Source of the DNA: Ensifer sp. LC11
GTDB lineage: Bacteria; Pseudomonadota; Alphaproteobacteria; Rhizobiales; Rhizobiaceae
Direction of reading: 5' to 3'
Assembly (NCBI RefSeq): GCF_001695835.1
Contig: NZ_MBSO01000010.1
Span: forward strand, 84,853-148,852
Length of the DNA: 64,000 nucleotides
The notes beneath the pieces are model-generated. The model saw nothing but the letters and a program-made list of their open reading frames with translations, did not search any database and was not told where the DNA came from. Position 1 is the first letter of the stretch, and each line of letters begins with the position of its first letter. The position numbers and the translations under genes are program-made. Below, piece by piece: positions 16,015 to 23,175 of the stretch.

Positions 16015-16211
16015 TGCACAATCGATATTTTAAAGTCGACATTGCCACGCATTACATCGTGGCAGTTACCGTTGGTCAGGCACCTAGACCGGGCATCGAG
16101 TTCCTCGAACAGACGCCGGAGACCGCTCACGTCGGCATCGGCTGGAGCTATGTCGGAGGTGAGTTCACCGACACCCGCGAGGCCTACAAGCGGAATTTGG
16201 GAGCTGTCTGA
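16014..16211 (+). CDS. Small phage protein next to the glycine-rich protein, 65 aa
   Basis: It starts at the last base of the preceding stop and ends at the first base of the next start, so the three genes are tightly packed. The central VGIGWSYVGGEFTD motif is common in short proteins placed beside tail-fibre genes in siphophages. Its exact role is unknown; a chaperone or spacer role for the glycine-rich protein is possible. Confidence 0.5.
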   Translation: MHNRYFKVDIATHYIVAVTVGQAPRPGIEFLEQTPETAHVGIGWSYVGGEFTDTREAYKRNLGAV

Positions 16212-16564
16212 TGCACCTGAACTCCGGTTCCTTTCCCATCGCTACAGCCCCTGGCTTCGAAACCATGGCCGACGATCTGCTGACATACGGCGGATCGGAG
16301 CCTGTGGTTTGGACAGCAGGCGGTCAGCAGCCTGTTACCATCCGTGCCATCGTGCGGCAGTTCTCGGCCAAGGTTGAGACTGCTCTGCAGACCGTTTCCA
16401 AGGTTGGCATCAGTTCGATCCTTGTCGCGGCAATGGATGTACCGGGGCTTCAACCAGGTGATCTCTTCTCCCTTCGCGGTGCCACCTTCCGCGTCGCCGA
16501 TGGAGGCGTCTGGCCCGACGGATTTGCGATGGTGAAAGTCGAGGTGACGGAGGTCTATCCGTGA
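16211..16564 (+). CDS. Head-tail joining protein (gpFII-like)
   Basis: The 117-aa product has the usual pattern of this family. An early helix (ETMADDLLTYGG) comes first, then PVTIRAIVRQF, and a C-terminal beta barrel with DVPGLQPGDLFSLRGATFRVADGG and VKVEVTEVYP. FII-like proteins attach below gpW and form the docking point for the tail. Its place before the tail-terminator gene supports the call. Confidence 0.7.
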   Translation: MHLNSGSFPIATAPGFETMADDLLTYGGSEPVVWTAGGQQPVTIRAIVRQFSAKVETALQTVSKVGISSILVAAMDVPGLQPGDLFSLRGATFRVADGGVWPDGFAMVKVEVTEVYP

Positions 16565-17013
16565 AGCTAGAACTAGACCTTTGCGACACGATCCGTGACC
16601 TCCTGATTGCCGGTTTGCCAGATATCGGAGGCCGCATCCTAGTTGATCAGAAATTTCCGACGGATAAACGGTACTGGCCGTGCGTCCTCGTTTGGATGCC
16701 ACGCGTCGACTACCGGCATACGGGCAAACGCATCGGACATCGGCCGAGAACGGGTTTACCAGCACTCACGATCACGGTCGCCGATGACGGCTCTAAGCCG
16801 GAAATCGGCCGATCACTTGCCCTGCTCGGCCAGCAGATCGACGACATTTTGACCGGTAGCGAAAGCCTGCAGGACGGCGGCCTAACTTTATCGTGGTCTC
16901 AATCAGATGTTGCCCGACACAATGGCGCAATGCTCGCAGTCCGGCAGCTCGGCTATGGCCTCACTTACGAGACGCGCGAAGGGGAAACAACCGAGACGAT
17001 TGGGTCTCGATAA
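16561..17013 (+). CDS. Tail terminator protein (gpU-like)
   Basis: The 150-aa product overlaps the FII-like gene by 4 bases. Typical elements are a N-terminal helix (LCDTIRDLLIAGLPD), a strand with YWPCVLVWMPRVDY, a helix LALLGQQIDDILTG, and a final RQLGYGLTYETRE. This is the fold order of lambda gpU, which caps the growing tail and fixes its length together with the tape measure. Motif copy 16894 lies in its coding sequence. Confidence 0.65.
   Translation: MKLELDLCDTIRDLLIAGLPDIGGRILVDQKFPTDKRYWPCVLVWMPRVDYRHTGKRIGHRPRTGLPALTITVADDGSKPEIGRSLALLGQQIDDILTGSESLQDGGLTLSWSQSDVARHNGAMLAVRQLGYGLTYETREGETTETIGSR
16894..16910 (+). promoter_or_regulatory. Late-region motif, degenerate copy 7
   Basis: GTGGTCTCAATCAGATG matches 11 of 12 core positions. 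It lies in the gpU-like gene, 114 bp before the tail-tube start. It may be a weak site or chance. Confidence 0.3.
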
Positions 17014-17024
17014 GGGAGGAATAC

Positions 17025-17804
17025 ATGCCTAGCTACAATGTGCTTAGCAAAACTCTATACGAAATCCGTCGTGCGGAAGTCATGATCCGCAAGGTAGGCA
17101 GCAGCCTCTGGCTTCAGCTCGGTGACGTGGACAGCTTCACGCTCAACCTTGCACCTACGTTCATTGAGCGGAAAGGCAAAAACGGTCCGGTCCGAACGAC
17201 CCGGACCCGCATTCTCAACGAGATCGCGTCGACCGTCAGCTTCACGGCCATGCAGAAGACAAAGTTCATCCGCGCCGTATCCTTGCTCTCGTCCGAGGGT
17301 GTCTTGACGCAAGATGCCGTTGCAGCCGGAACGTTCGACAGAACGGTAGGCATCGGCGACCTTATCCATGCCGGTCACTACGATATCGCTGATGTCGAGA
17401 TTCTTTCTGGCGCGACCTCACTAGTTGAAGGTACCGATTTCAAAGTCGTCGATCCCGAATTTGGCATGATCCAAATTCTGAAAGTACCGACCGGTGTTAC
17501 GCCTGACGCCAGCGGAAAGTTCCCGATCACGGGCGCATACACTGCTACGGCAATCACAGCGTCCGACAAGCGCCTGCTCGCCAAGATCGGCTCCAACACC
17601 GAGATCGATGTCGAGATCGCCGTGCGTGATGTAGGCAAGAACTCGCAGCCGAAGGTCCTTCGTCTGTGGCAAGTGACCCTCTCTCCAAACGGGGACATCG
17701 CCTACGTCGACGAAGATGATGTCACAGGCGTCCAGATCAACGGCACTGCACTAGACCTTGGCGGCGATCAGGGTATTGGCATCGAAGTCGATCTCGCCGC
17801 CTGA
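17025..17804 (+). CDS. Major tail (tube) protein, gpV-like
   Basis: The start is ATG 17025 after AAGGGAGGAATAC. The product is 259 aa. It has the mixed strand pattern of a tail tube protein (WLQLGDVDSFTLNLAPTFIERKG, ADVEILSGATSLVEGTDFKVV, TGAYTATAITASDKRLLAKIGSNTEIDVEIAV). The spaced domain order and its position between the tail terminator and the G/GT genes match lambda gpV. It polymerises into the tail tube around the tape measure. Confidence 0.8.
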   Translation: MPSYNVLSKTLYEIRRAEVMIRKVGSSLWLQLGDVDSFTLNLAPTFIERKGKNGPVRTTRTRILNEIASTVSFTAMQKTKFIRAVSLLSSEGVLTQDAVAAGTFDRTVGIGDLIHAGHYDIADVEILSGATSLVEGTDFKVVDPEFGMIQILKVPTGVTPDASGKFPITGAYTATAITASDKRLLAKIGSNTEIDVEIAVRDVGKNSQPKVLRLWQVTLSPNGDIAYVDEDDVTGVQINGTALDLGGDQGIGIEVDLAA

Positions 17805-17828
17805 TCTTTATCGATCCCACTTTATGAA

Positions 17829-17857
17829 AGGCCGTCGTAGTGCGGCCTCTCTTTTTT
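17829..17857 (+). terminator. Rho-independent terminator after the tail tube gene
   Basis: AGGCCG (17829-17834) pairs with CGGCCT (17843-17848), followed by CTCTTTTTT. The next motif copy begins 2 bases later. Confidence 0.75.
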
Positions 17858-17859
17858 CC

Positions 17860-17876
17860 GGGTCTCTATCAGCCGA
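17860..17876 (+). promoter_or_regulatory. Late-region motif, copy 8
   Basis: GGGTCTCTATCAGCCGA starts directly after the T-run of a terminator and lies 41 bp before the gpG-like start. A TTCCAG/CTGGAG hairpin lies between, next to the Shine-Dalgarno. Confidence 0.65.
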
Positions 17877-17917
17877 TAGCGTCACGCTTTTCCAGAACAT
17901 CAGAACTGGAGAACGCG

Positions 17918-18382
17918 ATGTCGAACCTGAAAACAATGAAATCGACAGTACGAAATATTACGGTCAACGACGGGTCTGGCAACGCCATGACTCTCAATCC
18001 AATCGGCTTCATTCCCGTTACCGAGCGAATCTCCGGAGATAGAGACCTGTCGAACGCTGTGATGCTTGCAAAAGATCACGGGCCATACGCCATGCTGACA
18101 GAAATCAGGAAATTCCCTGAGTTCATCCGCTGGATTATTGTTCAGTCGTTCATTCGAGCTGAGGTCACTCCATCCAAAGAGGATGTCGAGATCATCGAAG
18201 CCTATGTCGACGGGCTGTCCTTCGACGAAATGTTCGATATGGCCAAGGCACTCTTCGAACACTGGTTCCCCGATTTAGAAGTGACTAAAAAAAACCTTTC
18301 GATCCTGTTCGCGACTTTGTCGGAGAAGAGTCCGCCGGAGCCACAAGCCGACGACGGGTCAGCCACCCAAGCCAACTCGTAG
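17918..18382 (+). CDS. Tail assembly chaperone gpG-like
   Basis: The start is ATG 17918 after CTGGAGAACGCG. The 154-aa helical protein (IRKFPEFIRWIIVQSFIRAEVTPSKEDVEIIEAYVDGLSFDEMF) has the size and place of lambda gpG, which binds the tape measure before tube assembly. An A-run (18287-18294) followed by C forms a slippery site in its 3' part. Ribosomes staying in frame stop at 18382. Confidence 0.8.
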   Translation: MSNLKTMKSTVRNITVNDGSGNAMTLNPIGFIPVTERISGDRDLSNAVMLAKDHGPYAMLTEIRKFPEFIRWIIVQSFIRAEVTPSKEDVEIIEAYVDGLSFDEMFDMAKALFEHWFPDLEVTKKNLSILFATLSEKSPPEPQADDGSATQANS

Positions 18383-18750
18383 ACGACCAAGGCCCAGATC
18401 GCCTGGGCTTTTTCGAAGCGCTCGACGAGATGTGCGCTGCCCTTTGCGAAGCCGGTTATCCAGACCCGTGGATGATGACACCTCGCCAGATCGTACACCG
18501 TTTCCAGGTTCATCACCGTCTCAAGCAGCGCTCTGACATTCGTGATCTTGAGATCGCCGTCCTTGGCGCTCGTGGCGAGCAAAAGGCGCTGACCGGTTTC
18601 ATCAACCGCCGGTCGGGAGGCTCGGATTCATCCGGGTCTCAATCAGCCAAACCGGACACAATTCCAGAATTGGAGACCAAGCGCGTGTCGACAGCCACGG
18701 CGTCGCGCCTCGACCGGGAGATCGAGGACATGGGGTGGAGTAAGCGGTAA
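17918..18750 (+). CDS. Tail assembly chaperone gpGT-like, made by a -1 ribosomal frameshift
   Basis: At T AAA AAA AAC (18286-18295) a -1 slip at A AAA AAC moves ribosomes into a frame that is open without stop to 18750. The fusion is about 277 aa, near lambda gpGT (279). The T part reads DPVRDFVGEESAGA ... ALDEMCAALCEAGYPDPWMMTPRQIVHRFQVHHRLKQ, with a helical chaperone character. Lambda uses the same arrangement with another slippery heptamer. The fused protein recruits the tail tube protein to the tape measure. The frame was checked by hand; the frameshift efficiency is unknown. Confidence 0.8.
18389..18413 (+). terminator. Terminator-like hairpin within the gpGT T region
   Basis: GCCCAG (18392-18397) and CTGGGC (18403-18408) form a stem followed by TTTTT. 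It lies 7 bases after the gpG stop, so gpG-terminated transcripts might end here. Ribosomes making gpGT would pass through it. It may tune G:GT supply or be incidental. Confidence 0.4.
18634..18650 (+). promoter_or_regulatory. Late-region motif, copy 9 (inside the T region)
   Basis: GGGTCTCAATCAGCCAA lies about 100 bp before the tape measure start and is the same 17-mer as at 9517. A CCAG/TTGG mini-hairpin follows. Confidence 0.55.
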
Positions 18751-21700
18751 TGGCAAAAGCGCCGGAGATCAAAATCAATGCTAAGGTCACGGGCTTTGAC
18801 GAGATTTTCGCGCGTCTCCAAGACCTTGAGAGCCGCTTCAAGCAGGTTTCGGCGAAGATCGATGCATCCGCGTCGAAAGCTACAGATGGTCTTACCACCG
18901 GCCTAAAGAATTCCCAGACGGCGATTGCCACAACCGCCTCAATCGGCGTGAAGAGCTTTGGCGCTATAAAAGGCGCTGCCAGCACGTTCGTGTCTGTCTT
19001 GCAGACCGGTGTTTCCATTCTTGCCAGCCTGGGTCGCATGGCCGTCAATGTGGGTGGTTCCATCGCTCTGCTTGGCGGCGGTGCTTATACCGCCATGAAG
19101 GCCTTCTCGACGCAGACTGCATCCTCGATTGCGGACATGGGCAACCTGGCGAAGGCTGCCGGTGTTCCCGTCGAACGGTTCTCGCGTCTTGCGTCGGCCG
19201 TTCGCGGTGTCGGTGGCAATGTTAATGATCTGACGACCGGCCTGCAGAGCCTGTCGGACAAAGTCATCGAAGCCGGTAAGGATGCTGAGGGAACCGCCGC
19301 CGGGGCTTTCGAGCAAATCGGTGTCGAGGTCCGTGATGCCCAGGGAAACCTGAAATCTACGTCGACCGTCATTGATGAGGTTGCGGACGCACTTCAAAGA
19401 GTCCCGTCCGACACTCTGCGAGCCGGGGCCGCGTTCGACTTGTTTGGCACCTCGGCTCAGAAAATCTTGCCAATCCTCCGTAACGGAGCAAAGGGGCTGG
19501 CTGAGGCTGAGCAGCGTGCCGACCGCTTTGGCACCGTTGTGACAGCCGCCCAGGCGGAGAAGATGGAAGGTCTGCTCGTGAAGCAGCGATCCGTCAACGA
19601 AGCCTTGCGCGGGCTCGCCTACAAGACCGTCGACGCCATCTTCCCTACCCTGACGGATAGGTCGGAGGAATGGGCCGACGCGATTGCGAAGAACAGTGCC
19701 CGGGTGTCGAAATTCCTTGGCGACACGCTGGTTACCGTGAAGCAAATCGGCGATGACGTCGTAAGCGCCTTCCAGGGTAAGACCGTCGAGATTGAAAACA
19801 GTGTCGTCCGGAGGATGGCCCCTGCCCTTTATACTGTCCGCCGCATCTCACTCGACCTGATCGATACGCTCAACGGGCGCGGTGCCTCTCGTGAACTGTG
19901 GCTGAATGACGTCGGCAAGAGCCTCAGTGCCGCGACTGACGGTGCGCTCCAGTTTGGCTTGGCGATCCTGGGGGCTGCTGGTTACGCACAGGACGATTTG
20001 CCGACAATTGCTCAGCTTGCCGAAGGCGTGCGCATTGCTATCGAGAGCTTGAAGAACGGTTTGGCTGGAAATGATAGCTCGGACGCTATCATGCCGTGGG
20101 CGTCGAACATCGGTGAGAGCCTTCGCAATCTCGGTATAGCAGTCGGTGCCGTCGCGAGCGTCATTATCAAGCACAAAGACGAGATCACGGCCGCCCTGGC
20201 GTTCATCACAAAGGGTTTCAGCGATCTTGTCCAGGCCGTGGCGACCTTGCTGAACGGCGGTCAAATTTCCGAAGAGAATCCTTTCGAATTCCTGCAGCCG
20301 ATTGCGGAATTCGTCCGCGCGAATTCCGACATGATCATTGCGACTATCGTAGCGATCCCGGCTCAGATCGCCGGTGCTTTCGAGTTCCTAAAGAGCTTCT
20401 TCGTCACGATCTACGGCTTCCTGGACAGCTTCGCCCAGATGATCGGTCTCGACTCGGCTCTTCAGCTCGGCCTTATCCTGCTCGCTCTGAAACTGACGGG
20501 CGTCGGAGCTTTGCTGCAAAAGCTAGGAACCGCATTTTCGACCACACTCTTTATCGTCAACGGCCTGACCGGCGTTTTCAAGAACCTCTTTTCCTTGATC
20601 GCAGTATCTGTAGTCCCCGCGATCTCTTCGTTGGCGACGATGATCGTCGGTGCAACAGCGCCAATATGGCTATTTGCTGCGGCCGTCGCGGGCATCGTTG
20701 CTGCCATCGTCGCAGCTGCTGCCGCTGTTTGGTACTGGCGGGATGAGCTGTGGTCAGCAGTCACGTGGATCGGCGGCACCCTGTGGTCTGCGATGAAGGG
20801 CATCGTCAACGCCCTGCTTCATCCTGTCGACACGTTCTACAAAGCGATGGACTTTGTGAAATCGAAGTTGCGCTCCTTCGCCGAGTGGATCGGTCTTTTC
20901 GATAAGGAGATCGAAAGCCCGTTCGACACGGCTGCTGAGAAGATCGAGGAGAAGACCGGCAGCACGGTTGATCGCCTGAAGGATAAGTACGGCGAGCTGA
21001 AAGAGAGCGCTTCCGACACGGCTGACGACATCAGGAAAGAGATGTCCGACGCAGCTGTCGACAGCGAAAAGGCCTTCGACAGTTTCCTATCCACCGCCCC
21101 GAGCGCCGCAGATGCCGCTGTCGACGGCATGAAGAACAAGCTCAGCGAACTTCCCGAAGCTGTGAAAGGAAATGCTGAGGACCTGCAGAAGTCGCTCGGT
21201 TCGACCTTTGACGGCTATGCGTCAAAGGCGTCGCCAGCCATCGACGGCATGAAAGCGAAGTTAGATGCGCTCGGACAGCGCTCTGAAGAGCTGACCGCTC
21301 GTGGAAAAGCGACTTATGACGAACTTTCGACGGATGGTCTCAATGTTGATCTGTCCGGTGCCGGTGCCGCCGTCGATAAAGGCATGCTGCTGGTCAAAGA
21401 TAAGTTTGGACAGCTCGTTCCTTACGTTGACGGCGTCTCTTCCGAGACCGAGCAGCGCACCGACGAACTTGGCAAGAACCTGGCGAAAACTCTCGACCAG
21501 CAGGTCTCGAACGCTCAGAAACTGTCGAGCGACGGCACTGCATATGTGCTTGACCAGTACGGTCAGGTAGTGCCCGTCGTCGGGAAGATCGCAGATGAGG
21601 CCAATGCTCGCTCTCGCGATATCCTCCAAGGTCTCAGCGATCAGGCCGTGCAGAGCAACGACGCAATCCAGCAGTCCCTCGGCGAGCTACCTGGTTTCCT

Positions 21701-22691
21701 TGGTGAACAGGGCAAACTTGTGCGGCAATCGCTCGATCAGCAGATCGGTGACGTCAAGTCGACGTCGGCCGACGGAATTGCCTATGTTCGTGACCAATAC
21801 GGGCAGTTGGTACCATATGTTGAACAGCAGCGGGACGGTATGCGCTCGGCCGCGCAGGGGGCATTTGACGCCGTCGGAGAACGGGCCACAAAGGTCGGTG
21901 AGGATGTACGCACCACGTGGGATACCCTGCCCGGCTACATCGACCAGCAAGCGAAGTCGGTCAACTCCGGCATCAATCAGTTGCTCGATCAGGCTGATCG
22001 TTATCAGACTACCGTCCTCGGGAAGATGGAAGCCGGATGGACCCGCTTCAACGAGTTCTTCCGCAGCTCAGTGAATACCTTCAGCGGACTCTTCGCCGAT
22101 CTCTGGGGTTCTTTCCTGGAAACACCGCAGCTTGCCTATGAAGCGGTCGTCAATGCATGGGGCGGCATGGACGACCACTTCGCCAGTGTCGTCGGAAATG
22201 TCGACGGTTACTTCGAGACGCTCTGGAAAAACGTGAAATCCGGTGCCACCGAAGCCTGGCAAAAAGTCCGGACCATGTTTGCCCCGGGCTTCTCGTCTGC
22301 GAGCGAAGCCATCACCGGAGCGGTCAGCCAGGTCCAGAAGTTCGCGAACGGCGGCACTATCTCCGGCCCCGGTACCGGCACGTCGGATTCGATCTGGGCG
22401 AAGGTTTCAACCGGCGAAGGTATCCTGACGTCCCGTGCCGTTTCTCACTACGGCTCAGGCATCGTCGACATGCTGAACAGTCTGGTCATGCCGAAAAACT
22501 TCATGGCGACGCCTGCCTACGCTCCGTCTCGATCCGGACAGGACCTGGGCCGCTTGTCCCTTGCAATTGATGGCCGTGGCGTCGGTGGGACCGTCTACGC
22601 CGACAGCGATGCGCTGCGCTCGATCAAGCGAGACTTCCGCAATCGAGCTTCGTCGGCACGTGGCGCAGTTCCACGCTGGAGAGGATACTGA
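18750..22691 (+). CDS. Tail tape measure protein, 1313 aa
   Basis: This is the longest gene in the prophage and starts at the last base of the T region. Apolar blocks at about residues 80-120 (VLQTGVSILASLGRMAVNVGGSIALLGGG) and about 610-670 (IWLFAAAVAGIVAAIVAAAAAVWYW) are typical of tape measures. A helical region with three spaced copies of a D-x-(Y/F)GQ(L/V)VP motif lies at about 880-1030. The C-terminus carries NGGTISGPGTGTSDSIWAKVSTGEGILTSRAV, a common tape-measure ending. The protein sets tail length and may aid DNA passage through the membrane. The gene ends sharing one base with the next start. Confidence 0.92.
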   Translation: MAKAPEIKINAKVTGFDEIFARLQDLESRFKQVSAKIDASASKATDGLTTGLKNSQTAIATTASIGVKSFGAIKGAASTFVSVLQTGVSILASLGRMAVNVGGSIALLGGGAYTAMKAFSTQTASSIADMGNLAKAAGVPVERFSRLASAVRGVGGNVNDLTTGLQSLSDKVIEAGKDAEGTAAGAFEQIGVEVRDAQGNLKSTSTVIDEVADALQRVPSDTLRAGAAFDLFGTSAQKILPILRNGAKGLAEAEQRADRFGTVVTAAQAEKMEGLLVKQRSVNEALRGLAYKTVDAIFPTLTDRSEEWADAIAKNSARVSKFLGDTLVTVKQIGDDVVSAFQGKTVEIENSVVRRMAPALYTVRRISLDLIDTLNGRGASRELWLNDVGKSLSAATDGALQFGLAILGAAGYAQDDLPTIAQLAEGVRIAIESLKNGLAGNDSSDAIMPWASNIGESLRNLGIAVGAVASVIIKHKDEITAALAFITKGFSDLVQAVATLLNGGQISEENPFEFLQPIAEFVRANSDMIIATIVAIPAQIAGAFEFLKSFFVTIYGFLDSFAQMIGLDSALQLGLILLALKLTGVGALLQKLGTAFSTTLFIVNGLTGVFKNLFSLIAVSVVPAISSLATMIVGATAPIWLFAAAVAGIVAAIVAAAAAVWYWRDELWSAVTWIGGTLWSAMKGIVNALLHPVDTFYKAMDFVKSKLRSFAEWIGLFDKEIESPFDTAAEKIEEKTGSTVDRLKDKYGELKESASDTADDIRKEMSDAAVDSEKAFDSFLSTAPSAADAAVDGMKNKLSELPEAVKGNAEDLQKSLGSTFDGYASKASPAIDGMKAKLDALGQRSEELTARGKATYDELSTDGLNVDLSGAGAAVDKGMLLVKDKFGQLVPYVDGVSSETEQRTDELGKNLAKTLDQQVSNAQKLSSDGTAYVLDQYGQVVPVVGKIADEANARSRDILQGLSDQAVQSNDAIQQSLGELPGFLGEQGKLVRQSLDQQIGDVKSTSADGIAYVRDQYGQLVPYVEQQRDGMRSAAQGAFDAVGERATKVGEDVRTTWDTLPGYIDQQAKSVNSGINQLLDQADRYQTTVLGKMEAGWTRFNEFFRSSVNTFSGLFADLWGSFLETPQLAYEAVVNAWGGMDDHFASVVGNVDGYFETLWKNVKSGATEAWQKVRTMFAPGFSSASEAITGAVSQVQKFANGGTISGPGTGTSDSIWAKVSTGEGILTSRAVSHYGSGIVDMLNSLVMPKNFMATPAYAPSRSGQDLGRLSLAIDGRGVGGTVYADSDALRSIKRDFRNRASSARGAVPRWRGY

Positions 22692-23173
22692 TGACGACCG
22701 AAACTGTTCTTGATCTCGTTGAACTTGGCATAGTGCCACAGTCGGCAAGGGCGCTTGGCCAGACCTTGACGCCGATTGCAAATGGTTCGCGTCGCCGTCT
22801 TGCAAATGGGGAGCTGGTCAGCCGCAAGCGGGTTTCTTTCGAAAAATTCGCATCCACGATCAGCTTCTCCGACACCTACGCACCGGCTTTCGGAGACCTT
22901 TGGGCGGGGGAGACCATCACGGTCTATTGCGTCTGCGAAATCAACGAAAAGGTCGGCAGACCCTTCCAACGGCCACCGGTCCCAGGCTCCGTCATCTACC
23001 GTGATGCTGGCGGCAAGGTCGTGCCTCATGGCAGCGATGAAACCGTGGCTCCGGTCGGCGCGTTGTGGCGCACCTACCGTCCGATCATCGTATTCATGGT
23101 CGACGGCTGGGATATGGACACGGACGAGTACGCTGCTGTCGTCAGCTCCACCCTGAATCTGTTTGAGGCCTGA
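22691..23173 (+). CDS. Minor tail protein, 160 aa
   Basis: The gene directly follows the tape measure (1-base overlap) in the place of a distal tail or tip-attachment gene. The product is strand-rich (LVSRKRVSFEKFASTISFSDTYAPAFGDLWAGETITVYCVCEINEK) and closes with GWDMDTDEYAAVVSSTLNLFEA. There is no catalytic motif. The order suggests an analogue of lambda gpM or a distal tail protein, but sequence similarity was not recognised. Confidence 0.6.
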   Translation: MTTETVLDLVELGIVPQSARALGQTLTPIANGSRRRLANGELVSRKRVSFEKFASTISFSDTYAPAFGDLWAGETITVYCVCEINEKVGRPFQRPPVPGSVIYRDAGGKVVPHGSDETVAPVGALWRTYRPIIVFMVDGWDMDTDEYAAVVSSTLNLFEA

Positions 23174-23175
23174 TC

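Noticed and set aside
21335..21346. TGGTCTCAATGT inside the tape measure gene
   Set aside because: Only 9 of 12 core positions match and it is deep within coding sequence.
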